Positions 16,620-25,684 are shown, numbered from the stretch's first letter. The stretch: DNA of 64,000 bases from Lautropia sp. SCN 69-89 (GCA_001724855.1 MEED01000015.1:62001-126000); one strand, 5' to 3'. The notes: generated from the sequence alone by a model not told the origin. Made by a program: numbers and translations.

Positions 16620-19508
16620 ATGAAAATCGAAGACCTTCTCACCGCCTTGCCAGAACAGGAAGTCACCATCGACGTCCTGCGCGAGAAGTACGCCAAGGGC
16701 GACGAAGCCACCGCGCGCGACATCCGGGTGCGCGTGGCACGCGCCCTCGCCTCGGTCGAGCCGGCCGAACGCCAGCAGCACTGGGAGGGCGAGTTCCTGT
16801 GGGCGATGGAGAACGGCTTCGTGCCGGCCGGGCGCATCAACTCGGCGGCCGGCACCGACATCCGCGCGACGCTGATCAACTGCTTCGTGCAGCCGATCGG
16901 CGACGCGGTCTGGGGGCACGACGAGCATGGCACGCCGGGCATCTACGCGGCGCTTCAGGAGGCCGCCGAGACCATGCGCCGCGGCGGAGGCGTCGGCTAC
17001 GACTTCTCGGCGATCAGGCCGCGCGGTGCGCTGGTCAAGGGCACGCTGTCGCGCGCCTCGGGACCGGTGTCGTACATGCGCGTATTCGACAAGTCGTGCG
17101 AAACGCTCGAATCGGCGGGCTCGCGGCGCGGAGCCCAGATGGGCGTGATGCGCGTCGACCACCCCGACGTCGAGGAGTTCATCAACGCCAAGAACGACGG
17201 TTCGCTGTCGAACTTCAACATGTCGGTGGCGGTCACCGACGCGTTCATGCGCGCGGTGGAGGCCGACGGCAGCTTCGACCTGGTCCACGCCGTGCAGCCG
17301 TTCGACGCCACCCAGCACGGCCAGCGGGTCGACGGCGCCTGGATCTACCGGACGGTCAGGGCGCGCGACCTCTGGGACCAGATCATGCGCTCGACCTACG
17401 ATCACGCCGAACCCGGCGTGATCTTCATCGACCGCGTCAACCGCGACAACAACCTTTCGTATTGCGAGACCATCGCCGCCAGCAACCCCTGCGGCGAGCA
17501 GTTCCTGCCGCCCTACGGCTGCTGCGACCTCGGCAGCATGAACCTCACGCGCTTCATCGCCGATCCGTTCGGCGAGACGCCCGCGTTCGACTACGAGCGC
17601 TTCCGCCGCGCGGTCGCGATCTCGGTGCGCGCGCTCGACAACGTGCTCGACCTCACGCTGTGGCCGCTGCAGGCGCAGGAACGCGAGGCGCAATCCAAGC
17701 GGCGCATCGGCCTGGGCTTCACCGGACTGGGCAACGCGCTCACGATGCTGAAGCTGCGCTACGACAGCGAGGCCGGCCGCGCCTTCGCGGCGAGCATCGC
17801 GCAGACGATGCGCGACGTCGCCTACGACGCGTCGGTCGCGCTCGCGCAGGAGCGCGGCGCGTTTCCGCTGTTCGACGCCGAGAAATACCTCGCCGAGCCG
17901 CACGCCGCCTCGCGCCTGCCGGCCGAGCTGCGCCAGCGCATCCGCGAGCACGGCATCCGCAACTCGCACCTGCTGTCGATCGCGCCCACCGGCACCATCT
18001 CGATCGCCTTCGCGGGCAACGCCTCGGGCGGCATCGAGCCGGCGTTCTCCTGGACGTACACCCGGCGCAAGCGCATGCCCGACGGCAGCAAGCTCGAATA
18101 CGAGGTCGAGGACTTCGCCTACCGGCTATGGCGCCACCTCGGTCGCGACGTCAACGCGCTGCCCGACTACTTCGTCTCGGCCATGCAGATCACCGCGCTC
18201 GATCACATGCGCATGAGCGCGGCGGTGCAGCCGTTCATCGACTCGGCGATCAGCAAGACGGTCAACGTCGCCGAAGACTATCCGTACGAAGAGTTCAAGT
18301 CGCTGTACCTCGAGGCCTGGCGTGGCGGACTCAAGGGCATCACCACCTATCGCCCGAACTCGGTCATCGGCTCGGTGCTCAGCGTCTCGGGGGCGGCCGC
18401 GGCCGCGCAACAGCCTCAAGACCTGCACTACGAACCCGACCGCCGGCTGCGCCTCGAGCGCATTCCGCAGCCGGCGCTGTCGTCGCTGCTCTGGCCGAGC
18501 CGGCCGAAGCTCGCAGCCGGCAACATGGCCTATTCGTACATGGTCGAGCCGCTCGACCAGCGCTCGTCGTTCTGCATCTTCATCGGACAGACCGAGGAGT
18601 CGTTCACCCGCGCCGATGGCAGCCAGGGCATGCGCAGCGTGCCCTTCGAAACCTGGGTCAACGGCAACGAGCAGCCGCGCGGCCTGGGCGCGATCGCCAA
18701 GGCGCTGTCGATGGACATGCGCTCGAACGATCGCGGCTGGCTCAAGCTCAAGCTCGACGCGCTGGCGCGCACCCGTGACGAGCAGCCGCTGCAGATGCCG
18801 TTCCCGCCGGCCGGCGAGATCCGCTGGACGCCGGGCATCGTCGCCGGCTTCGCCGAGATCGTGCGCCACCGCTGCGAGGAGCTCGGCATGTTCGAGGCGC
18901 TCGACGGGCAGCCCACGCCGATGCTCGACGCGATGATGTTCCGCAAGGAGCCGAAGTCGGGCCCGCTGGGCACGCTGTCCTGGACCGCCGACATCAGCAA
19001 CGCCGCCACCGGCGACGACTTCGTGCTCGGCCTGAAGGAGCTGCAGCTGCCCGACGGCACGCGCCGGCCCTACTCGATCTGGCTCTCGGGCGACTACCCG
19101 CGCGTGCTCGACGGCCTGTGCAAGCTGCTGTCGCTCGACATGCACGTGATCGACGTCAACTGGATCGGGCTGAAGCTGCGCAAGCTGCTGAACTTCGGCG
19201 AGTTGAACGGCTCGTTCTGGGCGCCGGTGCCGGGCGAGAACCGCCAGCAGATCTGGCCGAGCACCGTCGCCTACGTCGCGGCACTGATCCTGCACCGGTT
19301 CAAGGTGCTTGGCCTGCTCGACAGCGAGGGCCACGCGATCGGCGGAGCCGGCGCGCTGGCGCTGCCCGGCGCCGAACCCGCCGCCGTCAGCACTGCGGCC
19401 CCGCTGATCGCCGGCCAGGCGTGCCCGGCCTGCGGCGCGCACGCCTACATCAAGCGCGACGGCTGCATGTTCTGCACCGCGTGCGGCCACCAGGGCGAGT
19501 GCGGATGA
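16620..19508 (+). CDS. nrdJ: adenosylcobalamin-dependent (class II) ribonucleotide reductase
   Basis: A 962-residue enzyme that makes deoxyribonucleotides without oxygen, using coenzyme B12. Cys88 in L-I-N-C-F and Cys291 in N-P-C-G-E-Q are the expected active-site residues, with the glutamate two residues after Cys291. The G-G-G-V-G-Y-D-F-S and S-I-A-P-T-G-T-I-S-I blocks are complete. The C-terminus carries a C-P-A-C-G ... C-x2-C zinc-ribbon-like tail that may supply the redox cysteines. No nrdAB or nrdEF is in the window. The gene is divergent from ftsH and ends just before a long inverted repeat. Confidence 0.95.
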   Translation: MKIEDLLTALPEQEVTIDVLREKYAKGDEATARDIRVRVARALASVEPAERQQHWEGEFLWAMENGFVPAGRINSAAGTDIRATLINCFVQPIGDAVWGHDEHGTPGIYAALQEAAETMRRGGGVGYDFSAIRPRGALVKGTLSRASGPVSYMRVFDKSCETLESAGSRRGAQMGVMRVDHPDVEEFINAKNDGSLSNFNMSVAVTDAFMRAVEADGSFDLVHAVQPFDATQHGQRVDGAWIYRTVRARDLWDQIMRSTYDHAEPGVIFIDRVNRDNNLSYCETIAASNPCGEQFLPPYGCCDLGSMNLTRFIADPFGETPAFDYERFRRAVAISVRALDNVLDLTLWPLQAQEREAQSKRRIGLGFTGLGNALTMLKLRYDSEAGRAFAASIAQTMRDVAYDASVALAQERGAFPLFDAEKYLAEPHAASRLPAELRQRIREHGIRNSHLLSIAPTGTISIAFAGNASGGIEPAFSWTYTRRKRMPDGSKLEYEVEDFAYRLWRHLGRDVNALPDYFVSAMQITALDHMRMSAAVQPFIDSAISKTVNVAEDYPYEEFKSLYLEAWRGGLKGITTYRPNSVIGSVLSVSGAAAAAQQPQDLHYEPDRRLRLERIPQPALSSLLWPSRPKLAAGNMAYSYMVEPLDQRSSFCIFIGQTEESFTRADGSQGMRSVPFETWVNGNEQPRGLGAIAKALSMDMRSNDRGWLKLKLDALARTRDEQPLQMPFPPAGEIRWTPGIVAGFAEIVRHRCEELGMFEALDGQPTPMLDAMMFRKEPKSGPLGTLSWTADISNAATGDDFVLGLKELQLPDGTRRPYSIWLSGDYPRVLDGLCKLLSLDMHVIDVNWIGLKLRKLLNFGELNGSFWAPVPGENRQQIWPSTVAYVAALILHRFKVLGLLDSEGHAIGGAGALALPGAEPAAVSTAAPLIAGQACPACGAHAYIKRDGCMFCTACGHQGECG

Positions 19509-19565
19509 CCGCCGGAATTGCTGCGCTACAATCGGCCTGAAGTTGTACGCAGCAATTCCTGGCGG
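19509..19565. repeat. 22-bp imperfect inverted repeat between nrdJ and the response regulator
   Basis: Arms pair as 5 + 12 + 5 base pairs with one single-base bulge on each side; the core is GGAATTGCTGCG / CGCAGCAATTCC and the loop is 11 bases. It begins directly after the nrdJ stop. A TACAAT -10 box (19527-19532) lies at the inner end of the left arm. It may be an operator, or a terminator without a T tract. Confidence 0.75.
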
Positions 19566-19588
19566 CCAGCGGGCCGGTTTCGACAGGC

Positions 19589-20305
19589 ATGGCAGATCGA
19601 ATACTGGTCGTCGACGACGAAGAAGACATCCGTGATCTTCTCGCCACCTACCTGAGCGGCTTCGGTTTCGAGGTGGCTGCCGCGGCCGACGGGCCCTCGA
19701 TGCGCGTCGAGGTTTCGCGCAGCCGCCCCGACATCGTGCTGCTCGACCTCGGCCTGCCCGGCGAGGACGGCCTGAGTCTCGCGCGCGAGCTGCGCGCCCA
19801 GCCGCGTCCGCCCGGCATCATCATCGTGACCGGCCGCGGACAGGCGGTCGATCGAATCGTCGGCCTCGAAATGGGTGCCGACGACTACGTGGCCAAGCCC
19901 TTCGACCTGCGTGAACTCGCGGCCCGGGTGCGCAGCGTGCTGCGCCGAACCAAGGTCGAGGCGCCGCCCGATCCGCCCGCCGCACGTGACTGTTTCGATT
20001 TCGCCGGATGGCGCATCGACCTGTCGTCGCGCTCGCTCACCCGCCCCGACGGCGCAGCGGTCCCGCTCACCACCGGCGAATTCGACCTGCTGGCCACCTT
20101 CGTGCGCAACCCGAACCGTGCGCTGTCGCGCGACCAGCTGATGGAACTGATGCATCACCGCGAAGCCGGCCCCTTCGACCGCGCGATCGACGTGCAGGTG
20201 GGCCGGTTGCGACGCAAGATCGAGCGCGACCCCGGCGAGCCTGAACTGATCAAGTCGGTGCGCGGCGTGGGCTACCTGTTCACCGCGCGCGTGTCGACCG
20301 AATGA
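19589..20305 (+). CDS. OmpR-family response regulator
   Basis: A 238-residue regulator. The receiver domain spans residues 1-120 with acidic pair Asp9/Asp10, phosphorylation site Asp53, Thr81 and Lys103. The C-terminal winged helix spans about 135-235 and ends in the usual S-V-R-G-V-G-Y-L-F. Its stop overlaps the start of the hybrid kinase (ATGA at 20302-20305), so they form one two-component system. The TACAAT box inside the inverted repeat 57-62 bases upstream of the ATG may be its promoter. The target genes are not evident. Confidence 0.92.
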   Translation: MADRILVVDDEEDIRDLLATYLSGFGFEVAAAADGPSMRVEVSRSRPDIVLLDLGLPGEDGLSLARELRAQPRPPGIIIVTGRGQAVDRIVGLEMGADDYVAKPFDLRELAARVRSVLRRTKVEAPPDPPAARDCFDFAGWRIDLSSRSLTRPDGAAVPLTTGEFDLLATFVRNPNRALSRDQLMELMHHREAGPFDRAIDVQVGRLRRKIERDPGEPELIKSVRGVGYLFTARVSTE

Positions 20306-22500
20306 ACCACCCGCCGGACCGGCCCGAGCCGGCCGCAGCCGACCCCGCGAGCGCGAAGGACCACGCGCCCTCGGCCGACCCCACGCCCCCAGACGGGTCC
20401 GCGCCGATCGGCGCCGCGCACCCGCGGCTCTACGAGCAGATCTTCTACGCTGCGACCGACGCGCTGGTCGTCGTCGATCGCGACGGCGTGATCCGGCTCG
20501 CGAACCGGCAAAGCGAGCGCCTGTTCGGCCATGCGGCCAGCGAGCTCGTGGGCCGTCCGATCGAAGAGCTGATTCCGCAACGTTTTCGCGAAGGCCATCG
20601 CCGCCACCGCAGCCTGTATGCCGAGCGGCCCGAATCGCGCCCCATGGGCATGAACCTGGCGCTGTGGGCGCAGCACGCCGATGGCCGCGAGTTCCCGGTC
20701 GAAATCAGCCTGAGCCCGTTCCGGCTCGACGGCGCCACGATGGTCTGCGCCAACATCCGCGACGTGAGCGAGGTGGCCCGCGTCCAGGATCTGCTCGCGC
20801 GCGCACGGCAGTCGAACGCGGTCGCCGACTTCGGGCGCCTCGCGCTGGCCAGCAAGGACATCGGACTGATCCAGCGCGAGGCCTGCGACCTGGTCGCCCG
20901 CCTGCTGCACGTCGATTACGCGCTGGTCGCGCAGTGTGGCGGCGCCGAGCCGCTGCTCGCGCCCGGCGCGAGCCACGGCCTGGGCGACGCGGCGCTCGCC
21001 GCTGCGGTCGCGCGACTCGCCGACTGCTGCAGGCAGGACGCGGCGCCGCTCGTCCAGCCGATGATCATCGACGACCTCGGCCAGGCAGCGCCTCGCGCCG
21101 CCGACGACGAGACCGAGGCCGCGCCGCGTAGCGCACTGGTCGCACCGATCCCGGGCGACGAGCGCACCCTCGGCCTGCTGATGGCCGGCGCGCAGCGTAC
21201 GCGCAGCTTCACCCGCGACGACGCGAATTTCCTGCAGGCGCTGGCCAACACGATCGGGGCGGCGATGCAGCGCTCGCACACCGAGGAGCAGCTGTTCCAG
21301 TCGCAACGGCTCGAGGCGCTGGGGCAGCTCACCGGTGGGGTGGCCCACGACTTCAACAACCTGCTCACCGTCGTCTCGGGCAACCTGCAGATGCTCGAGG
21401 AGCGCGTCGCCGCCGATGCACTGTCGGCCAACCTGGTGAAGGCGGCCCTGCGCGCCACCGGGCGCGGGGCCGACCTGACCCGCAAGCTCCTGGCCTTCGC
21501 GCGCAGGCAGACGCTTCGGCCGCGCGCGATCGACGCGCGCCAGCTGCTCGCGTCGCTGGCCGACATTCTCGCGCGCACGCTGGGCGCGAATATCGACGTG
21601 CATTCGGTTGTCGACGACGGGCTGCCTCCGATCAAGGCCGACCCGGGCATGCTCGACACCGCGCTGCTCAATCTCGCGGTCAATGCGCGCGACGCGATGC
21701 CCAACGGCGGCACGCTGGTCTTCTCCGCCAGGCTCGCCGACGTCGACGCGGGCTTCGCGGCGCGTGCCGACGGACTCGCGCCGGGCCGATACCTGCTCGT
21801 CTCGGTGGCCGACTCCGGCGCCGGCATGAGCGACGAGGTGCTCGCGCGCGCCTTCGAGCCCTTCTTCACCACCAAGGAACACGGCAAGGGCAGCGGGCTC
21901 GGACTCAGCCTGGTCTACGGTTTCGCCAAGCAGTCGGGCGGGCATGTCCAGGCCACGAGCGCGCCGGGAATCGGCACGACGGTCAACCTGTATCTGCCGG
22001 TCGACCGCGGCGATGCGCTCCCGCGTGCCGACTTCGAGGCCGACGTGCCCTGCCACGGCGGCAGCGAGACGATCCTGGTCGTCGAGGACGACGAAGAGGT
22101 GCGCGAGATCGCCACCGCGTTCCTGCGCAAGCTCGGCTACCGGGTGCTCGAAGCCACCGACGCACAGGGCGCGCTGGCGCTGCTCGATCGCGAGCCCGGC
22201 GTCGACCTGCTCTTCAGCGACGTCGTGCTGCGCGGCGGCATCAGCGGGCCGGCACTGGCACGCGAGGCGCTGGCCCGGCGACCGAAGCTTCGCGTCGCGT
22301 TCGCCTCGGGCTATGCGCGCAGCGCCCTGCCCTGGCGCGCCGAACTGGGTCGCGGAGTGGAATTGCTCTCGAAGCCGTACCGGATCGACCAGCTGGCGCG
22401 CACGCTGCGCCGCGCGCTCGATCGCGCGCCCGGCGAACGGCACCGTGTCGACGAGGCCGATCGCCGGCCTCGCGAAGGGCGCCCCCCGGAAGAGGCGTGA
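20302..22500 (+). CDS. PAS-GAF hybrid sensor histidine kinase
   Basis: A 732-residue protein with no clear transmembrane segment, so the sensor is probably cytoplasmic. A PAS domain lies at about residues 45-155 (D-A-L-V-V-V-D-R-D-G-V-I) and a GAF-like region at about 170-325. The dimerisation domain has H349 in G-G-V-A-H-D-F-N-N-L-L. The ATPase domain has the N box N-L-A-V-N-A-R-D-A-M and G boxes G-S-G-L-G-L-S. The receiver domain has Asp640 in F-S-D-V-V-L. The C-terminal receiver suggests a phosphorelay or autoregulation. The ligand is unknown. Confidence 0.92.
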   Translation: MNHPPDRPEPAAADPASAKDHAPSADPTPPDGSAPIGAAHPRLYEQIFYAATDALVVVDRDGVIRLANRQSERLFGHAASELVGRPIEELIPQRFREGHRRHRSLYAERPESRPMGMNLALWAQHADGREFPVEISLSPFRLDGATMVCANIRDVSEVARVQDLLARARQSNAVADFGRLALASKDIGLIQREACDLVARLLHVDYALVAQCGGAEPLLAPGASHGLGDAALAAAVARLADCCRQDAAPLVQPMIIDDLGQAAPRAADDETEAAPRSALVAPIPGDERTLGLLMAGAQRTRSFTRDDANFLQALANTIGAAMQRSHTEEQLFQSQRLEALGQLTGGVAHDFNNLLTVVSGNLQMLEERVAADALSANLVKAALRATGRGADLTRKLLAFARRQTLRPRAIDARQLLASLADILARTLGANIDVHSVVDDGLPPIKADPGMLDTALLNLAVNARDAMPNGGTLVFSARLADVDAGFAARADGLAPGRYLLVSVADSGAGMSDEVLARAFEPFFTTKEHGKGSGLGLSLVYGFAKQSGGHVQATSAPGIGTTVNLYLPVDRGDALPRADFEADVPCHGGSETILVVEDDEEVREIATAFLRKLGYRVLEATDAQGALALLDREPGVDLLFSDVVLRGGISGPALAREALARRPKLRVAFASGYARSALPWRAELGRGVELLSKPYRIDQLARTLRRALDRAPGERHRVDEADRRPREGRPPEEA

Positions 22501-22512
22501 AGGCGCGAGCGC

Positions 22513-22531
22513 GCGGGGCGTCGTGCCCCGC
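22513..22531. terminator. hairpin between convergent kinase and FNR-like genes
   Basis: Perfect 7-bp arms GCGGGGC / GCCCCGC with a 5-base loop, in the 46-base gap between two convergent genes. It could serve both directions. No T tract follows. Confidence 0.5.
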
Positions 22532-22546
22532 CCGCGCCCGCAACGC

Positions 22547-23290
22547 TCAGGCCGCTTCGCGCTCGCGCCGCGCGTCGCCGCGGCCGATCACCGACCTGAG
22601 CGCCGTCATCGAGACGATCTGCACCTCGCGATTGCGCACGCCGATCAGTCCCTCGGCCTGGAAGCGCGACAGGATCCGGCTCACCGTCTCGAGCTTCAGG
22701 CCCAGCAGGCTGCCGATCTCTTCGCGGGTCATCCGCAGCAGGAACCGGTGCGCGGAGAAACCACGAGCCGAAAAGCGCTGCGAAAGATTGATCAGGAAAG
22801 CTGCCAGCCGCTCCTCGGCGCGCATCGAACCCAGCAGCAGCATCAGCGAACGCTCGCGCTGGATCTCGCCGGCGAGCATCCGGAACAGCTCGCGCTGCAG
22901 CGCCGGCTCGCGGCAAGCCAGCGCGTCGAGCTCCTCGAACGGAATCTCGACCACTTCGCTGTCTTCGAGCGCGATCGCGTCGCCCGGACAGGTTTCCGAC
23001 CCGATACCGTCGAAGCCGAGCACCTCGCCGGCCATGTGAAAGCCGGTGACCTGCTCGCGGCCGTCCTCGGTGAGCAGGACCGACTTGAACGAGCCGGCGC
23101 GAATGCCGAACAGCGCATGGAACGGCGCACCCAGCCGGTACAGGTATTCGCCGCGCCGCACACGGCGCCGCGTGCCCCCTGCGCGTGCAAGGAGAACGTC
23201 CATGTCGCTCACTGCGGCAGTCCGGGAAACGACCGCATTGGCGGGGCCAACGGGATGGAGCTGGATCGGTTGAGCGGCGTGGGTTTGCAT
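22547..23290 (-). CDS. Crp/Fnr-family regulator lacking the N-terminal cysteine cluster
   Basis: A 247-residue regulator close to FNR. The cyclic-nucleotide-binding-like domain contains E-Q-V-T-G-F-H-M-A-G-E-V-L-G-F-D and I-P-F-E-E-L-D-A-L, as in FNR. The recognition helix L-E-T-V-S-R-I-L-S-R-F keeps the E-x2-S-R residues that read TTGAT half-sites. The usual cysteine motif near the N-terminus (C-x2/3-C-x5-C) is absent. The only cysteines are in S-E-T-C-P and L-A-C-R, so a 4Fe-4S oxygen sensor is not supported. It may be a Dnr-like protein or an altered FNR. ATG 23290 is preferred; ATG 23203 is a shorter alternative. Confidence 0.88.
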   Translation of the reverse strand: MQTHAAQPIQLHPVGPANAVVSRTAAVSDMDVLLARAGGTRRRVRRGEYLYRLGAPFHALFGIRAGSFKSVLLTEDGREQVTGFHMAGEVLGFDGIGSETCPGDAIALEDSEVVEIPFEELDALACREPALQRELFRMLAGEIQRERSLMLLLGSMRAEERLAAFLINLSQRFSARGFSAHRFLLRMTREEIGSLLGLKLETVSRILSRFQAEGLIGVRNREVQIVSMTALRSVIGRGDARREREAA

Positions 23291-23342
23291 CTGGCACTCC
23301 GTGGCTTGCAATGCGGCTGAATCGACTCGGGTTTTCCCGTAT

Positions 23343-23373
23343 GAGTCGGACTCTACCGGCTCGAGTCCGGCTC
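23343..23373. repeat. inverted repeat in the FNR-like / DUF4010 divergent region
   Basis: GAGTCGGACTC and GAGTCCGGCTC pair over 11 positions with one G-T wobble and a 9-base spacer. It lies 53 bases upstream of the FNR-like start and 84 bases upstream of the DUF4010 start. It may be an operator. Confidence 0.5.
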
Positions 23374-23456
23374 CCGATGGCACTGCGGAAACGGCCGGTA
23401 ACGGTTTGTAACGGCGGCCGGCATCACCGGCCAGAGCAACTGCCATAATCGTCAGC

Positions 23457-24788
23457 ATGAGTGCCGATCCGCTCTTCGTCGATCGCCTCGGAGCGCTGTC
23501 CGGGCCGGGCATCCTGCGGACATTCGCCGCGAGCGCCGCCATCGGCCTGCTGATCGGGCTGGAACGCGAGCGCCACCCTGCGACGGCTGCCGGGCTGCGC
23601 ACCTTCACGCTGACCGCGCTGTTCGGCACCGCCTCGGCGCTGCTGGGCGAACTCGTGGGCACGGCGTGGGTGGCCGCGATCGGCCTGCTGCTGGTCGGCG
23701 CGATGGCGGTGGCCGCCCAGCCCCGCGGTGCCGGCCCGACTGGCGACCCGGGAACCACCACCACGGTGGCACTGCTGCTGTGCTTCGTGCTCGGCGCGAT
23801 GACCTGGCATGGCCTGGCTACGGCCGCCGCGTCGCTCGCGGTCGTGGTCACCGCACTGTTGTACTTCAAGCCCGAACTGAAGGGGCTCACCGAGCGGATC
23901 ACCCGTTCCGACATGTTGTCGATCCTGCAGTTCGGCGCGCTGAGCCTGGTGGTGCTCCCGGCGCTGCCGGATCGCGGCTTCGGGCCGCACGGCGCGCTCA
24001 ACCCGTACCAGATCTGGCTGATGGTCGTGCTGATCTCCGGCGTGAGCCTGGCTGGCTACGTCACGCTGCGCCTGGTGGGCGCGCGACGCGGGCTGCTGCT
24101 CACCGGCCTGCTGGGCGGCCTGGTCTCGTCGACGGCAACGACCGTCACCTATGCGCGCCGGGTACGCGACGATCCGTCGCAGGCCCACGCCTCGGCGCTG
24201 GTGATTCTGCTCGCCGGTACCGTGGTCTTCGCACGCGTGGCGCTGCTCGCGGCAGTAGTGGCCCCGTCGGTGCTGCCGGCGCTCGCGCCGGTGCTGCTGG
24301 CGGCAGGCATGCCGATGCTGGTCGCCGGTCTGGCGCTATGGCGGCGCCTGCCGGCAGCCGCCGGCACCGCTGAAGCGGTGCCGCCGCGGGTCGGCAACCC
24401 GATGGAATTGCGTACCGCGTTCGCGTTCGCCGGCTTTTACGCGCTGGTGCTGCTGTTCGCAGCAGAACTCGCACAGCGCCTGGGAGGCGCCGGCCTGTAC
24501 GCGGTCGCGCTGCTCTCGGGGCTCACCGACGTCGACGCACTCACGCTGGGCAGCCTGCGCCTGCATGGCGTGGGCGGCGTCACCGCGCAGCAGGCGGTCG
24601 TTGCGATCGCCATCGCGTTCCTCGCCAACATCGGCTTCAAGTTCGCGGTCGCCGGCTGGATCGGCCGGCGCGTGCTCGCCGGGCGAAGCGCGGCCGGGTT
24701 TCTCGCGAGCGCGGCCGCGCTGCTGGCCGCGATCGCCCTGCTTCTCGCGCCCGAGGCGGCCGGCTCCGCGGTTGCGCTCCGTCAATGA
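23457..24788 (+). CDS. MgtC/DUF4010-family membrane protein
   Basis: A 443-residue polytopic membrane protein with roughly 12 hydrophobic segments. The N-terminus (A-A-I-G-L-L-I-G-L-E-R-E-R then T-A-A-G-L-R-T-F) is the MgtC/SapB signature. The rest fits DUF4010, with G-G-L-V-S-S-T-A-T-T-V in the middle. The function of this family is not settled. It is divergent from the FNR-like gene and followed by uspA, which has its own promoter. The ATG at 23457 is preceded by no strong ribosome-binding site. Confidence 0.85.
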   Translation: MSADPLFVDRLGALSGPGILRTFAASAAIGLLIGLERERHPATAAGLRTFTLTALFGTASALLGELVGTAWVAAIGLLLVGAMAVAAQPRGAGPTGDPGTTTTVALLLCFVLGAMTWHGLATAAASLAVVVTALLYFKPELKGLTERITRSDMLSILQFGALSLVVLPALPDRGFGPHGALNPYQIWLMVVLISGVSLAGYVTLRLVGARRGLLLTGLLGGLVSSTATTVTYARRVRDDPSQAHASALVILLAGTVVFARVALLAAVVAPSVLPALAPVLLAAGMPMLVAGLALWRRLPAAAGTAEAVPPRVGNPMELRTAFAFAGFYALVLLFAAELAQRLGGAGLYAVALLSGLTDVDALTLGSLRLHGVGGVTAQQAVVAIAIAFLANIGFKFAVAGWIGRRVLAGRSAAGFLASAAALLAAIALLLAPEAAGSAVALRQ

Positions 24789-24814
24789 CCAGGGGCCGAC
24801 CAAACCCCTACAAT
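24772..24814 (+). promoter_or_regulatory. uspA promoter with FNR-like core
   Basis: TACAAT (24809-24814) has TGACCA 17 bases upstream (24786-24791). The 14-base TTGCGCTCCGTCAA (24772-24785) keeps the TTG-N8-CAA core of an FNR box. Its centre falls close to -41.5 if transcription starts near 24820. Three of the ten consensus bases differ. Confidence 0.5.
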
Positions 24815-24847
24815 GAGCCAGTTCCATCACGCTGGAAGGAGATCCGC

Positions 24848-25291
24848 ATGTACAAGCACCTGCTGGTTCCCACCGACGGCTCGAAGCTGTCGAACGACGC
24901 GCTCGATCGGGCGATCCAGTTCGCGAAGGAGACCGGAGCGCGGCTCACGGCGCTGCACGTCATGCCCGAGTACATCCCGCCGGCGTTCGCCGAGTTTCCG
25001 GCGGCCGGGCAGGCCTCGTTCGCCGAGTTCATGAAGGCCACGGAGGAAACCGCGAAGACGATCCTCGACGCGGCGGCACAAGGCGCCAAGACCGCCGGCG
25101 TGCAGTGCGAGACCGTCTCGGTGCGCCACACGCAGCCGTACCGCGCGATCATCGACGTCGCACGCGAGAAGGGCTGCGACCTGATCTTCATGTCGTCGCA
25201 CGGCCGCCGCGGCCTGAGCGCACTGGTGCTCGGCAGCGAGACCAACAAGGTGCTGACGCATTCGAGCATTCCGGTGCTCGTGTTCCGTTGA
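24848..25291 (+). CDS. universal stress protein UspA family
   Basis: A 147-residue single-domain USP. It starts with Y-K-H-L-L-V-P-T-D-G-S and has the ATP-binding pattern S-S-H-G-R-R-G-L-S-A-L-V-L-G-S near the C-terminus (G-2x-G-9x-G-S/T type). Such proteins help survival under starvation or low oxygen. GGAAGGAG lies upstream of the ATG. The gene is followed by the YqjD-like trio, and the promoter region carries an FNR-like core, consistent with low-oxygen control. Confidence 0.95.
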   Translation: MYKHLLVPTDGSKLSNDALDRAIQFAKETGARLTALHVMPEYIPPAFAEFPAAGQASFAEFMKATEETAKTILDAAAQGAKTAGVQCETVSVRHTQPYRAIIDVAREKGCDLIFMSSHGRRGLSALVLGSETNKVLTHSSIPVLVFR

Positions 25292-25329
25292 GCACGACGA
25301 TGAACCCATCCGACACGGAGGACCGAAAC

Positions 25330-25647
25330 ATGGACGTAGGCGCACGGATGGAAGCGGCGCGCGACCGACTGGCCGACGAGATGCGCACGCTGGTGAGCGA
25401 CGCCGAAGAGATGCTGCGGGCAGCCTCCAAGCAGGGCGGCGAGCAGCTCGGCGCAGCGCGCGAGCGCCTCGAACGCAGCGTCAGCGTCGCCAAGTCCGAA
25501 CTGGCCAACCTCGAGCACGTGGTTCTCGAGCGCGCGCGGCGCACTGCCCGCGAAACCGACGAGTACGTCCACGAGCATCCGTGGACCGCGGTCGGGGTCG
25601 GCGCCGGAATCGGCCTGCTGCTCGGTCTGCTGCTGGGCCGGCGTTGA
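25330..25647 (+). CDS. DUF883 (ElaB/YqjD-type) membrane-anchored protein
   Basis: A 105-residue protein with an amphipathic helical N-terminal part and one C-terminal transmembrane helix (V-G-V-G-A-G-I-G-L-L-L-G-L-L-L-G-R-R). E. coli relatives associate with ribosomes and the inner membrane in stationary phase. The start at 25330 is set by a GGAGG eight bases upstream; the in-frame ATG at 25300 lacks one. It is the first of a YqjD-YqjE-YqjK-like trio. Confidence 0.88.
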   Translation: MDVGARMEAARDRLADEMRTLVSDAEEMLRAASKQGGEQLGAARERLERSVSVAKSELANLEHVVLERARRTARETDEYVHEHPWTAVGVGAGIGLLLGLLLGRR

Positions 25648-25684
25648 GCGTTCGCGGCGCGCGCCGCTTCGCCACGGTGATCCG

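Noticed and set aside
11891-16623. Two long plus-strand ORFs opposite the Lon-like and ftsH genes
   Set aside because: They are antisense shadows; both minus-strand genes have complete catalytic motifs.
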